Origin: DASSBR01 sp035708085
Lineage (GTDB): Bacteria; Pseudomonadota; Gammaproteobacteria; Natronospirales; DASSBR01
Length of the DNA stretch: 56,800 nucleotides
Assembly: GCA_035708085.1 (NCBI GenBank)
Contig: DASSTE010000022.1
Coordinates: 1 to 56,800, forward strand
Direction: 5' to 3'
Position numbers and translations under genes: made by a program. Shown here one piece after another: positions 1 to 8,160 of this stretch (the first letter of the stretch is position 1; the number at the start of each line of letters is the position of its first letter). The notes beneath the pieces were generated by a model, which was not told where the DNA came from, searched no databases, and saw only the letters and a program-made list of their open reading frames with translations.

Positions 1-1171
1 AGCAGGCGCGGAGCGCATCGATCGCGCTCAAGCCGTCGCGCAATCGGCCGGCGACATTGGAGACGATGTGCATCACGTGCGAATAGCGCTCGATCACCAT
101 CTGCTCGGTGACGCGCACGCTGCCGGTCGCGCTGATGCGGCCGACGTCATTGCGGCCGAGGTCGATCAGCATCAAATGCTCGGCGCGCTCTTTCGGGTCG
201 GCCAGCAGTTCTTCGGCGAGCGCGGCATCTTCAGCGGCGGTCGCGCCGCGGCGGCGCGTCCCGGCGATCGGGCGGACGGTCACCTCGCCGTCTTCGACGC
301 GCACCAACACTTCCGGCGACGAGCCCGCCACCTGGAAATCGCCGAAGTGCATAAAATATAAATACGGCGATGGGTTCAGCGAGCGCAGCGCGCGATAGAC
401 GTTGAGCGGCTCGCCAGCGAACGGCGCCGACATCCGCTGCGACAACACGACCTGCATCACGTGGCCGGCGAGTATGTACTCGCGTGCGCGCGCGACGGCG
501 GCCTCGAATGCCGGTTGCGGAAACGCGGACTCAAAACGGGCTTCATCGACCGCGACGCCGGTTGCCGGCGCGCTGTACGTCAGCGGTTGCCGCAACCCGC
601 CGGCCAAGTCGTCCAGTCGCTGTTCAGCACCGGCAATGCTGCCGGCGACATCGACGGGTGCGTGAACGATCAGGTACAGCTTACCGGCCAGATTGTCGAA
701 CACCGCCAGTTCGTCCGACACCATCAACAGGCAGTCCGGCGTGTCGATGTCCGCCGCCTTGCGCCCGGCTGCGAGGCGCGGCTCGATCGAACGGACAATG
801 TCGTAGCCGAAATAGCCGACGAGGCCGCCGGTGAAACGTGGCAGATCAGGATGCGGCTCGACGCGATAGCGGTTGCGGTAGCGCTCCAGCCAGCCCAGCG
901 GATCCAATACGCCGGCGACCGTTTCGGGTTCGGCATTGTCGCGCTCGACGCGGATCGTATCGCCATTGACGATCAGGCGCGTGTGCGCACGCAGCCCGAT
1001 GACGGAGTAACGGCCCCAGACTTCGCCGCCTTGCACGGATTCGAGCAGATAGGTATACGGGCCATTGGCGAGCTTGAGGAAAACGCTCAGCGGTGTGTCG
1101 AGATCGGCCACGATCTCGCGCACGACCGGCACATGCGTATAACCGACCTGCGCCGGGGCGACGTCAAGCAT
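1..1171 (-). CDS. trpE: Anthranilate synthase component I (partial, C-terminus outside window)
   Basis: Makes anthranilate from chorismate with a glutamine amidotransferase partner (TrpG), the first step of tryptophan synthesis. 390 residues are visible. They read from MLDVAPAQVGYTHVPVVRE through the chorismate-binding landmarks PIAGTRRRG, LIDLGRNDVGR and HIVSNVAGRLRDG, and stop at DALRAC. The FPAGT-type motif and roughly the last 100 residues lie beyond position 1. The ATG at 1171 lies inside the end of rpe, an 8-base overlap, so the two genes are probably translationally coupled. No frameshift is seen. Identification rests on family motifs and is secure. Confidence 0.95.
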   Translation of the reverse strand, partial: MLDVAPAQVGYTHVPVVREIVADLDTPLSVFLKLANGPYTYLLESVQGGEVWGRYSVIGLRAHTRLIVNGDTIRVERDNAEPETVAGVLDPLGWLERYRNRYRVEPHPDLPRFTGGLVGYFGYDIVRSIEPRLAAGRKAADIDTPDCLLMVSDELAVFDNLAGKLYLIVHAPVDVAGSIAGAEQRLDDLAGGLRQPLTYSAPATGVAVDEARFESAFPQPAFEAAVARAREYILAGHVMQVVLSQRMSAPFAGEPLNVYRALRSLNPSPYLYFMHFGDFQVAGSSPEVLVRVEDGEVTVRPIAGTRRRGATAAEDAALAEELLADPKERAEHLMLIDLGRNDVGRISATGSVRVTEQMVIERYSHVMHIVSNVAGRLRDGLSAIDALRAC

Positions 1172-1835
1172 GGGACGGCAACTGCTCGCGCAGCGCGCCG
1201 ATCGTCTTGCGATAATCGCCGCCCTTGAAAATGGCCGAGCCCGCGACAAATGTGTCGGCACCCGCTTCGGCAACGGCGCGGATGTTGTCGGCCTTGATGC
1301 CGCCGTCGACTTCGAGGCGAATGTCGCGGCCGCTTTGTTCAATGCGCTCGCGCACGGCGCGAACCTTGTCGAGGCTGGCAGGTATGAACGACTGCCCGCC
1401 GAAGCCCGGATTGACGGACATGATCAGCACCATGTCCACCTTGTCGATCACCCAGTCCAGGTGGTCGAGCGGCGTCGCCGGGTTGAACGACAGGCTGGCC
1501 ATGCAGCCGGCGTCGCGAATCAGCTGCAGCGATCGGTCGACATGCTCGGTCGCTTCCGGATGAATGGTGATGTACGTTGCGCCCGCTGCTGCAAAGTCGC
1601 CGATGATCCGGTCGACCGGCTTGACCATCAGATGCACGTCGATCGGCGCATCGATTCCGTAACTACGCAGCGCCTTGCAGACCATCGGGCCGATAGTCAG
1701 GTTAGGCACGTAATGGTTGTCCATCACGTCGAAATGAATCATGTCGGCGCCGGCCTCCAGCACGGCCGCCGCCTCCTCGCCCAGCCGGGCGAAATCGGCG
1801 GACAGAATCGATGGCGCAATGAGATACTCGTTCAT
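1164..1835 (-). CDS. rpe: Ribulose-phosphate 3-epimerase
   Basis: Interconverts ribulose 5-phosphate and xylulose 5-phosphate in the pentose phosphate and Calvin pathways. The 223-residue TIM barrel starts MNEYLIAPSILSADFARLGEE. It has the metal/catalytic HFDVMDNHYVPNLT segment, DVHLMV, MSVNPGFGGQ and the phosphate-binding EVDGGI and AGSAIF loops. An in-frame ATG 15 bases upstream (1850) would add five residues; the internal ATG fits family starts better. It sits between djlA and trpE on the same strand and overlaps trpE, an arrangement like the rpe-trp linkage of many proteobacteria. Confidence 0.95.
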   Translation of the reverse strand: MNEYLIAPSILSADFARLGEEAAAVLEAGADMIHFDVMDNHYVPNLTIGPMVCKALRSYGIDAPIDVHLMVKPVDRIIGDFAAAGATYITIHPEATEHVDRSLQLIRDAGCMASLSFNPATPLDHLDWVIDKVDMVLIMSVNPGFGGQSFIPASLDKVRAVRERIEQSGRDIRLEVDGGIKADNIRAVAEAGADTFVAGSAIFKGGDYRKTIGALREQLPSHA

Positions 1836-1860
1836 GGGCAGTGGATGCATTATGGTGTCG

Positions 1861-1936
1861 GGTAAAGGGTTAATGGTAAAAGGTTAAGGGGCAATAAAAT
1901 AGCAGCTCCGATTCAACGCACTACCTTTGACCTTTG
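1861..1936. repeat. Short tandem repeats between djlA and rpe
   Basis: Two near-identical 13-base units, GGTAAAGGGTTAA at 1861-1873 and GGTAAAAGGTTAA at 1875-1887, sit one base apart. A second pair of seven-base ACCTTTG units lies at 1923-1936. The 107-base spacer between djlA and rpe is otherwise empty. No function can be assigned; a regulator site or slippage product are both possible. Confidence 0.5.
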
Positions 1937-1957
1937 ACCCGAGATCGGCGAAGCCGC

Positions 1958-2761
1958 TCATTTCATTCCCCTCGCTTCCTTGATGCGCTCGTACGCGGCG
2001 ATCACCTGCTGCGTTTTCTGCTCGGCGACCTTCATCATTTCTTCCGGCAAGCCTTTCGCCACCAGCTTGTCCGGATGATGCTGATGCAGCAGGCGCCGAT
2101 AAGCCTTCTTCACTTCGGCGTCGCTGGCCTCGGCGCTCACGCCCAGCACCTTGTATGACTGCGGCAGGCTGACCCGGTTCGGCCGCTGAGCCTCGCCCGA
2201 TGTCCGCTGCCACCCGCCGCTGTGCTGCGCGCGAGTCAACTGTTCGAGCCGCGCGAATTCGGCGCGCGAAATGCCGAGCTGGGCGCAAATCGTCTCGAGC
2301 ACCCGGCGCTCGGCGGCATCGATATCGCCGTCCGCGAGCGCCGCGTGCAACTGTATCTCGACGAACACGCGGAACAGGTCGAGCCGGCGCTGGCATTCGC
2401 GACGAAACTGCGTGAGCACCCCTTCCAGGTCGAAACCCGGCTGCTTGCCTTGCTGGAACAGCCGGATTGCCGCGTCGCGTTGCGCCGCGTTCAGATTCAT
2501 CTGCCCCATCACTGCACGCGCGGCCTCGATCTCCGATTCCGACACCCGCCCGTCCGCCTTGGCGAGATGACCCATGACGGAAAAAGTGGTGGTGAAGAAT
2601 ACCGTCTGGATGCGCTCGCCCGGATTGTAGGTGCCGGCCAGGCGCGCCCAGTCGGTCCCGCCGCCGACCATATGGCCAAGCGCCGCGCCGATAATCGCGC
2701 CGATCGGCCCGCCGATGACGAAGCCGAGCGTGCCGCCGATGAGTGCACTCCACCAACTCAC
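1958..2761 (-). CDS. djlA: DjlA-type membrane-anchored co-chaperone with J domain
   Basis: A DnaK co-chaperone tethered to the inner membrane. The N-terminus is a glycine-rich hydrophobic helix (ALIGGTLGFVIGGPIGAII). A TerB/DjlA-type helical domain follows at about residues 50-165 (KADGRVSESEIEAA). The J domain occupies about the last 65 residues, with YKVLGVSAEASDAEVKKAYR and the essential HPD tripeptide in HQHHPDKL. I chose the GTG at 2761 because GGGGAAG lies just upstream; a TTG at 2776 would add five residues. Family length (about 270 residues) matches. Confidence 0.92.
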   Translation of the reverse strand: MSWWSALIGGTLGFVIGGPIGAIIGAALGHMVGGGTDWARLAGTYNPGERIQTVFFTTTFSVMGHLAKADGRVSESEIEAARAVMGQMNLNAAQRDAAIRLFQQGKQPGFDLEGVLTQFRRECQRRLDLFRVFVEIQLHAALADGDIDAAERRVLETICAQLGISRAEFARLEQLTRAQHSGGWQRTSGEAQRPNRVSLPQSYKVLGVSAEASDAEVKKAYRRLLHQHHPDKLVAKGLPEEMMKVAEQKTQQVIAAYERIKEARGMK

Positions 2762-2857
2762 GATGCTTCCCCGCAATACGAAAAGATGCCTATTCTACTA
2801 TTGTTGGACTTTGCAGACGGCGGCAGCGGATAATTCGCCCCCTGCCATCATTACGAC

Positions 2858-2883
2858 GTAGGAGCGAGCGCCGCTCGCGAATA
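2858..2883. repeat. REP-like palindrome in the purC leader
   Basis: GTAGGAGCGAGCGCCGCTCGCGAATA contains perfect seven-base arms, GCGAGCG at 2864-2870 and CGCTCGC at 2872-2878. The GTAGGAGCG opening matches the style of dispersed palindromes known from pseudomonads and xanthomonads. It ends six bases before the purC start codon and leaves no recognisable Shine-Dalgarno sequence at the usual distance. Confidence 0.6.
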
Positions 2884-2889
2884 AACCGC

Positions 2890-3774
2890 ATGCCCGACAC
2901 TCTCATTCAAGCCGAACTCAAGTCTCTGCCGCTGGTTCACCGCGGCAAGGTTCGCGACATCTTTGCCGTCGGCGACGACCACCTGCTGATCGTGGCCACC
3001 GATCGGTTGTCGGCCTTCGACGTGATTCTGCCGGATCCGATTCCCGACAAGGGCAAGGTTCTGACGGGCCTTGCCCGCTTCTGGTTCGCGCGCACCCGCC
3101 ACATCGTGCCGAACCATGTCGCCGACATCCCGCTTGAGGATGCCGTACCCGACGCGGACGACCGGCGGCTGGTGGAAGGCCGCGCGACCGTGGTACGCAA
3201 ACTCAAGCCGTTGCCGATCGAGGCGATCGCGCGCGGCTACCTGATCGGCTCCGGCTGGAAAGACTACCAAAGGAACGGGGCCGTCTGCGGGCTGCCGCTG
3301 CCCGCCGGGCTGCGCCAGGCGGACCGCCTGCCGGAACCGCTGTTCACGCCGTCGTCGAAGGCCGCGCCCGGCCAGCACGACCAGAACATCGATTTCCGCG
3401 AAGTGGAACGACTGGTGGGGCCGGTTATCGCGGCGCAGGTTCGCGACGCGACACTGGCGCTGTACGAATTCGGCGCGCTGCACGCCGCCGAGCACGGTGT
3501 CATCATCGCCGACACCAAGTTCGAGTTCGGCCTCGACGACAACGACAAGCTCGTCCTGATAGACGAGGCGCTGACGCCGGATTCATCCCGGTTCTGGCCC
3601 GCCGCAAGTTACCGGCCCGGCATAAGCCCGCCCAGCTTCGACAAGCAGTTCGTGCGCGACTACCTGGAAACGCTCGACTGGAACAAGAGCGCGCCGGGGC
3701 CGAAGCTACCGGTGGAGATTATCGAGAAAACCGCTGATAAGTACCGGGAGGCCTACCGCCTGCTCACCGGCTGA
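2890..3774 (+). CDS. purC: Phosphoribosylaminoimidazole-succinocarboxamide synthase
   Basis: ATP-dependent ligation of aspartate to CAIR in purine synthesis, cytoplasmic. The 294-residue protein begins MPDTLIQAELKSLPLVHRGK. It carries the SAICAR synthetase signatures HRGKVRDIFAVGD, ATDRLSAFDVILPD, IARGYLIGSGWKDY, DTKFEFGLDDN and IDEALTPDSSRFWPA. The length and insert resemble the long Ade1-like form rather than the 237-residue E. coli form. The frame stays open upstream to 2743, but family alignment places the start at 2890. It is divergent from djlA and a REP-like palindrome fills the leader. Confidence 0.95.
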   Translation: MPDTLIQAELKSLPLVHRGKVRDIFAVGDDHLLIVATDRLSAFDVILPDPIPDKGKVLTGLARFWFARTRHIVPNHVADIPLEDAVPDADDRRLVEGRATVVRKLKPLPIEAIARGYLIGSGWKDYQRNGAVCGLPLPAGLRQADRLPEPLFTPSSKAAPGQHDQNIDFREVERLVGPVIAAQVRDATLALYEFGALHAAEHGVIIADTKFEFGLDDNDKLVLIDEALTPDSSRFWPAASYRPGISPPSFDKQFVRDYLETLDWNKSAPGPKLPVEIIEKTADKYREAYRLLTG

Positions 3775-3800
3775 AAACAAGATCCGCCGGGGGGGGAAAT

Positions 3801-3832
3801 TGTGGACTATACTGAGAAGTGTGTCCTCCACA
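3801..3832 (+). promoter_or_regulatory. Inverted repeat and -10-like box upstream of the small lipoprotein gene
   Basis: TGTGGA (3801-3806) is matched by TCCACA (3827-3832), and a TATACT hexamer (3808-3813) sits between the arms. The lipoprotein gene starts 19 bases downstream after GGAGGTGCGAT. The arrangement resembles an operator over a promoter, but no clear -35 box is visible, so this is tentative. Confidence 0.35.
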
Positions 3833-3850
3833 TAATATCGGAGGTGCGAT

Positions 3851-4246
3851 ATGAAACGTGGAACAGGAATATTTCTCGCCCTGCTCGGCGCTGTTGCGCT
3901 GACCGCAGGCTGTGCAACAAGCCCTTCAACCTCCGCCCCCACCGTCAACGGCGGCGCGAGTGCCCCCGGATCATTCGAAGTGTCGTCAGGTACTGGACTA
4001 CCGGCGGGTTCCGAAGGTGCGCATGTCTATCATGTCACGTACCGATTTACGGTCGCACCGGATGGTAGTGTTGAAAATCCTGTGATCGTTGATCGGGATT
4101 CGATCCCGTTGATGGTTCTCGCAACGCGGCAGGCGTTGCTTCGTTCGACCTTCGAACCTTGCAGCGACCAAGCCAATGTATGCAACAGGTCATACACCTT
4201 CCGCTATTATATCCCGAAGGTGGAATATACCGCTCATAACCCGTAG
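3851..4246 (+). CDS. Small lipoprotein with a TonB-C-terminal-like domain
   Basis: 131 residues. The signal peptide ends in a lipobox (ALTAGC, Cys21), so the mature protein should be lipid-anchored. After a low-complexity Ser/Thr/Ala/Gly linker, residues about 58-125 read as a TonB C-terminal-like fold: YRFTVAPDGSVENPVIVD, then a helix ending RSTFEPC, then YTFRYYI. This resembles the energy-transducing C-terminal domain of TonB-family proteins, but there is no transmembrane proline-rich TonB body. A strong ribosome site (GGAGGTG) precedes the ATG. It sits next to TonB-dependent receptors, which may be coincidence. Function unknown. Confidence 0.75.
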   Translation: MKRGTGIFLALLGAVALTAGCATSPSTSAPTVNGGASAPGSFEVSSGTGLPAGSEGAHVYHVTYRFTVAPDGSVENPVIVDRDSIPLMVLATRQALLRSTFEPCSDQANVCNRSYTFRYYIPKVEYTAHNP

Positions 4247-4414
4247 CGGCGGCATCCGCCCATTGCTTCGGCCGCGGGCAAATCGAGATAGGGGCAGTCC
4301 AAGAGTGCGCCCATGCCGGGAGCACCAAAAAGACCATGCCGGCGGGCTGAAGACTGAAGACTATAGATGCGGGGCCGGTTTCCCGGCCCACGCATCGCTT
4401 CTTGTTATTCCGAT
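4247..4414. other. Non-coding spacer with decayed 3' end of a third receptor gene
   Basis: No gene is supported here. Positions about 4320-4414 align on the minus strand with the 3' flanks of the two intact receptor genes. They hold a GNRA-capped hairpin (4367-4395) and one arm of what was probably a terminator (GCCCGCCGGCATGG followed by TCTTTTT on the minus strand). The stretch 4247-4319 shows nothing I recognise. Confidence 0.55.
4367..4395 (-). promoter_or_regulatory. Conserved 3'-flank hairpin, copy 3 (GAAA tetraloop)
   Basis: On the minus strand the stem is GGGCCGG-GAAA-CCGGCCC, extended by ATGCG/CGCAT outer pairs with one bulged base. It lies directly after the stop codon region of the receptor remnant. 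Compared with the other two copies, the loop-closing pair has changed from A-T to G-C on both arms, a compensatory change. Confidence 0.6.
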
Positions 4415-4600
4415 TCAGAGAAAGTCGTACTCGACGCTGAAGCGTACGTAACGCGGCATCTGGAAGGCCGTCGGCGTCAGGTACGACGGATCCAGTTCGC
4501 GAAGCTGAAATGGCCATCGCTGTTGGCGGTCGCGGTACGGGTAAGGGGCGTGCCGGTGTTTGGGAATACCCCCTCCGGTCATAGCTGCGCTTGTTTTTCT
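4415..4600 (-). pseudogene. Skeletal remnant of a third Oar-like TonB-dependent receptor
   Basis: Three blocks collinear with the intact receptors survive with everything between them lost. First is the leader at about 4563-4596 (GGAGGGGGTATT on the minus strand, like the ribosome sites of both intact copies). Second is a piece of the carboxypeptidase-regulatory-like domain at about 4500-4550, reading PLTRTATANSDGHFSFA, comparable to GLTRQATANADGHFSFA in the downstream paralogue. Third is the final beta strand reading LDPSYLTPTAFQMPRYVRF then SVEYDFL and stop. The second and third blocks are in different frames, and the ATG, signal peptide, plug and barrel are gone. A deletion derivative, not a gene. 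Confidence 0.8.
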
Positions 4601-4624
4601 GTCCCTGAAGGCCGCCATTGAAAC

Positions 4625-4655
4625 AAAAAAAGCCGCCGGTGGTGTGCCGGCGGCT
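4625..4655 (-). terminator. Rho-independent terminator of the first receptor gene
   Basis: On the minus strand, AGCCGCCGG pairs with CCGGCGGCT around a seven-base loop and is followed by a run of seven T. It lies 60-90 bases downstream of the stop codon of the receptor ending at 4715. Confidence 0.9.
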
Positions 4656-4667
4656 CAATATTTGTGA

Positions 4668-4696
4668 ATGCGGGGCCGATCGCTCGGCCCACGCAT
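4668..4696 (-). promoter_or_regulatory. Conserved 3'-flank hairpin, copy 1 (GCGA tetraloop)
   Basis: Minus strand: GGGCCGA-GCGA-TCGGCCC, with outer ATGCG/CGCAT pairs and a single bulged base. It lies between the stop codon of the receptor and its terminator, at the same place as in copies 2 and 3. The loop is of the GNRA class. Confidence 0.65.
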
Positions 4697-4714
4697 CCTT
4701 TCTTGTTATCCGAC

Positions 4715-7700
4715 TTACAGGAAGTCGTATTCCACGCTGAAGCGGAAGTACCGGGGCTGCTGGAAGCCACCCTGGAAATCGCCCGCACCGTCCGGCAACA
4801 GAAAGGCCGGGTTCGCTTGTCCACTGTCCAACTGCGAAATGAAATCGCGGTGGAGCGCGTTGTGGAAGTTGAAGATGTTGATCACATCCATGCCGAACGT
4901 CAGGCCCGGCGCGAAGGCCGGCGAATACCGCAGGCCACCGCTCAGGTCATAGATACGATCACCATGGCCATAGGAGCCCTGCGGCGACAGGAAGTTGCCG
5001 GTGGGGCTATAGCAGTAGTGAGCAACCGGACCATACAGCGAAGCGACACCTTGGCCGGCCGGACCGCTGATCGGGCCGTTGTAGTAGCCCAGGCAGCTGA
5101 TCGGCTCTCCGCTCGTAAAGCGGAAGTTGAAGTTTACTGACCATTCCGGCGTGAAGTTGTACGCGCCGAACATCTTGAACTGCCAGGTGCGGTTGTTGCT
5201 CAGCGTACCGTAGGCACCGTCGGTCAGCCCCGGGAAGTCGAACGACTCCGTCAGGCCGGAATCGACCTGGCCGATCGACGACAGGGTATAACCTTCCTCG
5301 TTGCCATACAGGTGCGACCAGACCAACGACGCGTGCAGGAACCACTTGCCGTCAAACGCACGGTCGAAGAGCAGTTCCACCGCGTTGTAATAACGCGTCG
5401 CCTTCGGCACGCCGATGACGCTTGCGGGGATCGTGTAGATCTTGCCGCTCGGGGTCTGCGTGACCGCATCGGTACCCGGGTTCATCAGGAAGCAGCCCGG
5501 CAGCGCATCCGCGGCAGCCTGGCCTTCATGCTGCTGTACCCACGGGTAAATCTTGCCGCCGTAAGTCGCAGCGAAAGCCGAGAAGCCGCAGACGTCATCC
5601 ATACCGGCTTTCAGGTTGCGGCGAATCGCCCGCAGACCGACCGACCACTGTGTGTCGGCGATGCGGTATTGGCTACCGATGATGAACTCGTCCTCGTACA
5701 TCGCATTGATGTTCTTGGACACAACCGCGGCGGCATCCGGCAATATTCCCATGCCGCCGTTTTCATACACGCGTGAACCGAACTGCTTCGGGTTGACAGG
5801 CGTGCCCGTCTTCGGGTCCATACTGTCATACGTGAAGAAGTCGTAGTAGTCGTACTCGGCACCGGCAAGGCGGACATTGCTGTCGCCCGACGGTGGAATG
5901 AAGTAGCGACCGGCATTCGCGTACAGCTTCAGGCTCGAATCGCCGAACACGTCCCAGGACAGGCCCAGGCGCGGCGCGATCTTGTTGTTGATGTCGATGT
6001 ACGCGATGTTAAGCGGATTGTAGTTGGTGTACGAGACCGTCCGGGCGCCGAAGCGCAGGTAGAAGTTCCCGATACGCCACTTGTCCTGCAGGTAGAACGC
6101 GTGCTGCTTGTTGGTAAACGTCGCGGCATCCAGGAAGAACCGGCGACGGACATAATTGCCGCAGCCCGGAACCGGACGCTCACCACCGGTTTTGCCGGTC
6201 TTGCAGTTATTCGACGCGAGATAGACCCAGCCGTAGCCGTTACCTTGGGGCCCTGCGGTGCCGGAATACCGGGTATGGGCTGTCGCGAAGAAGTTCTGCA
6301 TGTCGTAGCCGAACGTGATGTCGTGCGGCCCGAGCTGCCATTCGCCGTCGATACGCGCCTGATGGCGGGCGTCGAAGTCGTTCTGACCGCTGTAGACCTG
6401 GTATGCGGCGCAGCCGATGTGCACCGCATTGCCGTTGATCTCGTTGAGCACGTACGGGCAGCTCTCCGTCGGCGAACTTTGAGCGTGATCAAAGACGACG
6501 TAGCCCCACATCGCGGAAACATTGAAGTTGTCCGTAGGCACGAGAGTGTACCGGCCGATGTAGGCTTTGCCGCCGCTGTCGACGTCAACCTTACCGTCCG
6601 AGGATACATCGAACCAGTTCGTGTTCATATGAACGAGGTTATAAACGTCGCGCTTGGAGACCTGCTTGTTGTCGTAAGCGGTGAGCTCCAGCAGGTTGGC
6701 GTCGTTGATCTGGTAATCGACCTTCACCAAGCCTTGCGGTTGGGTGTTCTGGTACACCGTGTGCTTGCTGACGGTATACGTTTCTTCGTGCGTGTTAACG
6801 CCCTGGTACAGCGCGTAGAAGAACAGATGGTCCTTAACGATCGGGCCGCTCGCATAAATGTTGTAGGTGTACTCGCCTTCGGAGTCATCGCTGCCGCGGT
6901 CGAAGTACTGCAACCCGGTAGGCGTGTTCTCCACAACATCCGGAACCGGTGAATACAAGCCACGCGGTACCCAGAAAATGTTGGCGCCGGCGTGGAACGT
7001 ATTCGTGCCGCTCTTGGTGACGACGTTCAGAATGCCGCCGAGCGCGCTGCCGTAAGCCGCGGTCAGACCGCCGGTCAACACCTGGTACTCCTCGAGGGAT
7101 TCGAACGGCGGCGTCGAGAAACTCACGAAGTTGAGGTTATCGGTGACGTTCAAACCGTTGAGGAAGTAGGCGTTTTCCGCCGCCGACGAACCGCCAAACG
7201 AGGTAGTTTGGATACCGAGGGTCGGGGAGGACGGAATAACGGATGGCGCCAGCAGCGTGATCGCGTTCTCATCGCGCGCAACCGGCAACTGCTTGAACTG
7301 CGCCGCATTCAGCACCAAAGAGGTATTGGACGTGGTGACGTCGATCGGGTTGACCGCGCCTCCGACGACCTGAATGGTGCCGAGTTGTTGCGCGCCAGCC
7401 GCAAAGGCTGCGTGCGTCGACGTGTTAATGGTCACGAGCACCGTGGTGGTGCCGATGACGTTGCCATTCTGCTCTTCCCGAACCGTATAAGTGCCGGGCG
7501 GCAGGACCTGGAAGTTGAAGTAGCCATCGTCGGCCGCCGTAGTCGTACGGGTCAGACCTGACTGGCTGGTGGCTGTCACGGTCGCGCCCGGCTGGGCGTG
7601 GCCGTAGATGCCGCCTGCCGTCTTGCTTGCCGCCATGGCGCCCGTACTGACGCCGAGGGCGCCGATCGCGAGCGACAGGACGAGCGAGAACAAGACGCCG

Positions 7701-7723
7701 CGTCTGTCAAAGAACGATTTCAT
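4715..7723 (-). CDS. Oar-like TonB-dependent outer-membrane receptor (copy 1)
   Basis: 1002 residues. A signal peptide (MKSFFDRRGVLFSLVLSLAI, cleavage near AMAA) leads to a carboxypeptidase-regulatory-like beta-sandwich (GGIYGHAQPGATVTATSQ ... LPPGTYTVREEQNG). A plug domain follows (ARDENAITLLAPSV, ENAYFLNGLNVTD, GILNVVTKSGTN). A long beta barrel ends in the aromatic outer-membrane signature RYFRFSVEYDFL. This order is that of Oar/SusC-like receptors that take up large substrates; the ligand is unknown. The start at 7723 is chosen for its strong leader GGAGGGGGGTATTTCTG. Paralogous to the receptor at 8204-11182. The TonB-ExbBD complex should energise it. Confidence 0.93.
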   Translation of the reverse strand: MKSFFDRRGVLFSLVLSLAIGALGVSTGAMAASKTAGGIYGHAQPGATVTATSQSGLTRTTTAADDGYFNFQVLPPGTYTVREEQNGNVIGTTTVLVTINTSTHAAFAAGAQQLGTIQVVGGAVNPIDVTTSNTSLVLNAAQFKQLPVARDENAITLLAPSVIPSSPTLGIQTTSFGGSSAAENAYFLNGLNVTDNLNFVSFSTPPFESLEEYQVLTGGLTAAYGSALGGILNVVTKSGTNTFHAGANIFWVPRGLYSPVPDVVENTPTGLQYFDRGSDDSEGEYTYNIYASGPIVKDHLFFYALYQGVNTHEETYTVSKHTVYQNTQPQGLVKVDYQINDANLLELTAYDNKQVSKRDVYNLVHMNTNWFDVSSDGKVDVDSGGKAYIGRYTLVPTDNFNVSAMWGYVVFDHAQSSPTESCPYVLNEINGNAVHIGCAAYQVYSGQNDFDARHQARIDGEWQLGPHDITFGYDMQNFFATAHTRYSGTAGPQGNGYGWVYLASNNCKTGKTGGERPVPGCGNYVRRRFFLDAATFTNKQHAFYLQDKWRIGNFYLRFGARTVSYTNYNPLNIAYIDINNKIAPRLGLSWDVFGDSSLKLYANAGRYFIPPSGDSNVRLAGAEYDYYDFFTYDSMDPKTGTPVNPKQFGSRVYENGGMGILPDAAAVVSKNINAMYEDEFIIGSQYRIADTQWSVGLRAIRRNLKAGMDDVCGFSAFAATYGGKIYPWVQQHEGQAAADALPGCFLMNPGTDAVTQTPSGKIYTIPASVIGVPKATRYYNAVELLFDRAFDGKWFLHASLVWSHLYGNEEGYTLSSIGQVDSGLTESFDFPGLTDGAYGTLSNNRTWQFKMFGAYNFTPEWSVNFNFRFTSGEPISCLGYYNGPISGPAGQGVASLYGPVAHYCYSPTGNFLSPQGSYGHGDRIYDLSGGLRYSPAFAPGLTFGMDVINIFNFHNALHRDFISQLDSGQANPAFLLPDGAGDFQGGFQQPRYFRFSVEYDFL

Positions 7724-8111
7724 CAGAAATACCCCCCTCCGACCATTGCTGCGCCTTGGCCGGAGTACAGCTAAGTTACCTCTCGCCGGCGCAGCCGGCG
7801 CCGGGGACAAGGGGGCATCGGGCGATTAACGCTCTCTGCCACGATTGTTCCCTGAAGGACATCCTGGCTCGATTCCGAAACCAGCGATCCTGCCTCGACA
7901 CCGGCGGTTCCTAGGCCGGCAACGGTAATTTCGGCAGTCCCGGATGCATGGTGTACGCCTGAAACAACAAAAAGTCAACCCTTTGTCGTAATTACCTTTT
8001 GTGCTAAAACCCGCAACATAACAACTCATGGCTTGCCATAAGATGAAAAGCTGGTCAAAGGTGTTGCGATTCCGCAACGTCTGAGGAGGGAGGCACTGGG
8101 GCAGGAAATAC
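7724..8111 (-). promoter_or_regulatory. Intergenic region upstream of receptor copy 1, with promoter-like boxes
   Basis: No gene is supported. On the minus strand TTGACT (7973-7978) is followed after exactly 17 bases by TACACC (7950-7955), giving a start roughly 220 bases before the ATG, so the leader would be long. The region 7811-7950 shows no open frame I trust. The boxes have the same spacing and TAC-type -10 as the promoter proposed for receptor copy 2. Confidence 0.45.
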
Positions 8112-8144
8112 AAAAAAGCCGCCGATGAAAATCATCGGCGGCTT
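8112..8144 (-). terminator. Rho-independent terminator of the second receptor gene
   Basis: On the minus strand AAGCCGCCGAT pairs with ATCGGCGGCTT around a short loop and runs into T6. It lies 60-90 bases past the stop codon at 8204, the same distance as the terminator of copy 1. Confidence 0.92.
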
Positions 8145-8160
8145 AAGGCTTGTGGATATG

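Noticed and set aside
4047..4658. Minus-strand frame of 203 codons across the receptor remnant
   Set aside because: It runs through the lipoprotein gene, the hairpin and the remnant in mixed frames, and is a by-product of the decayed copy.
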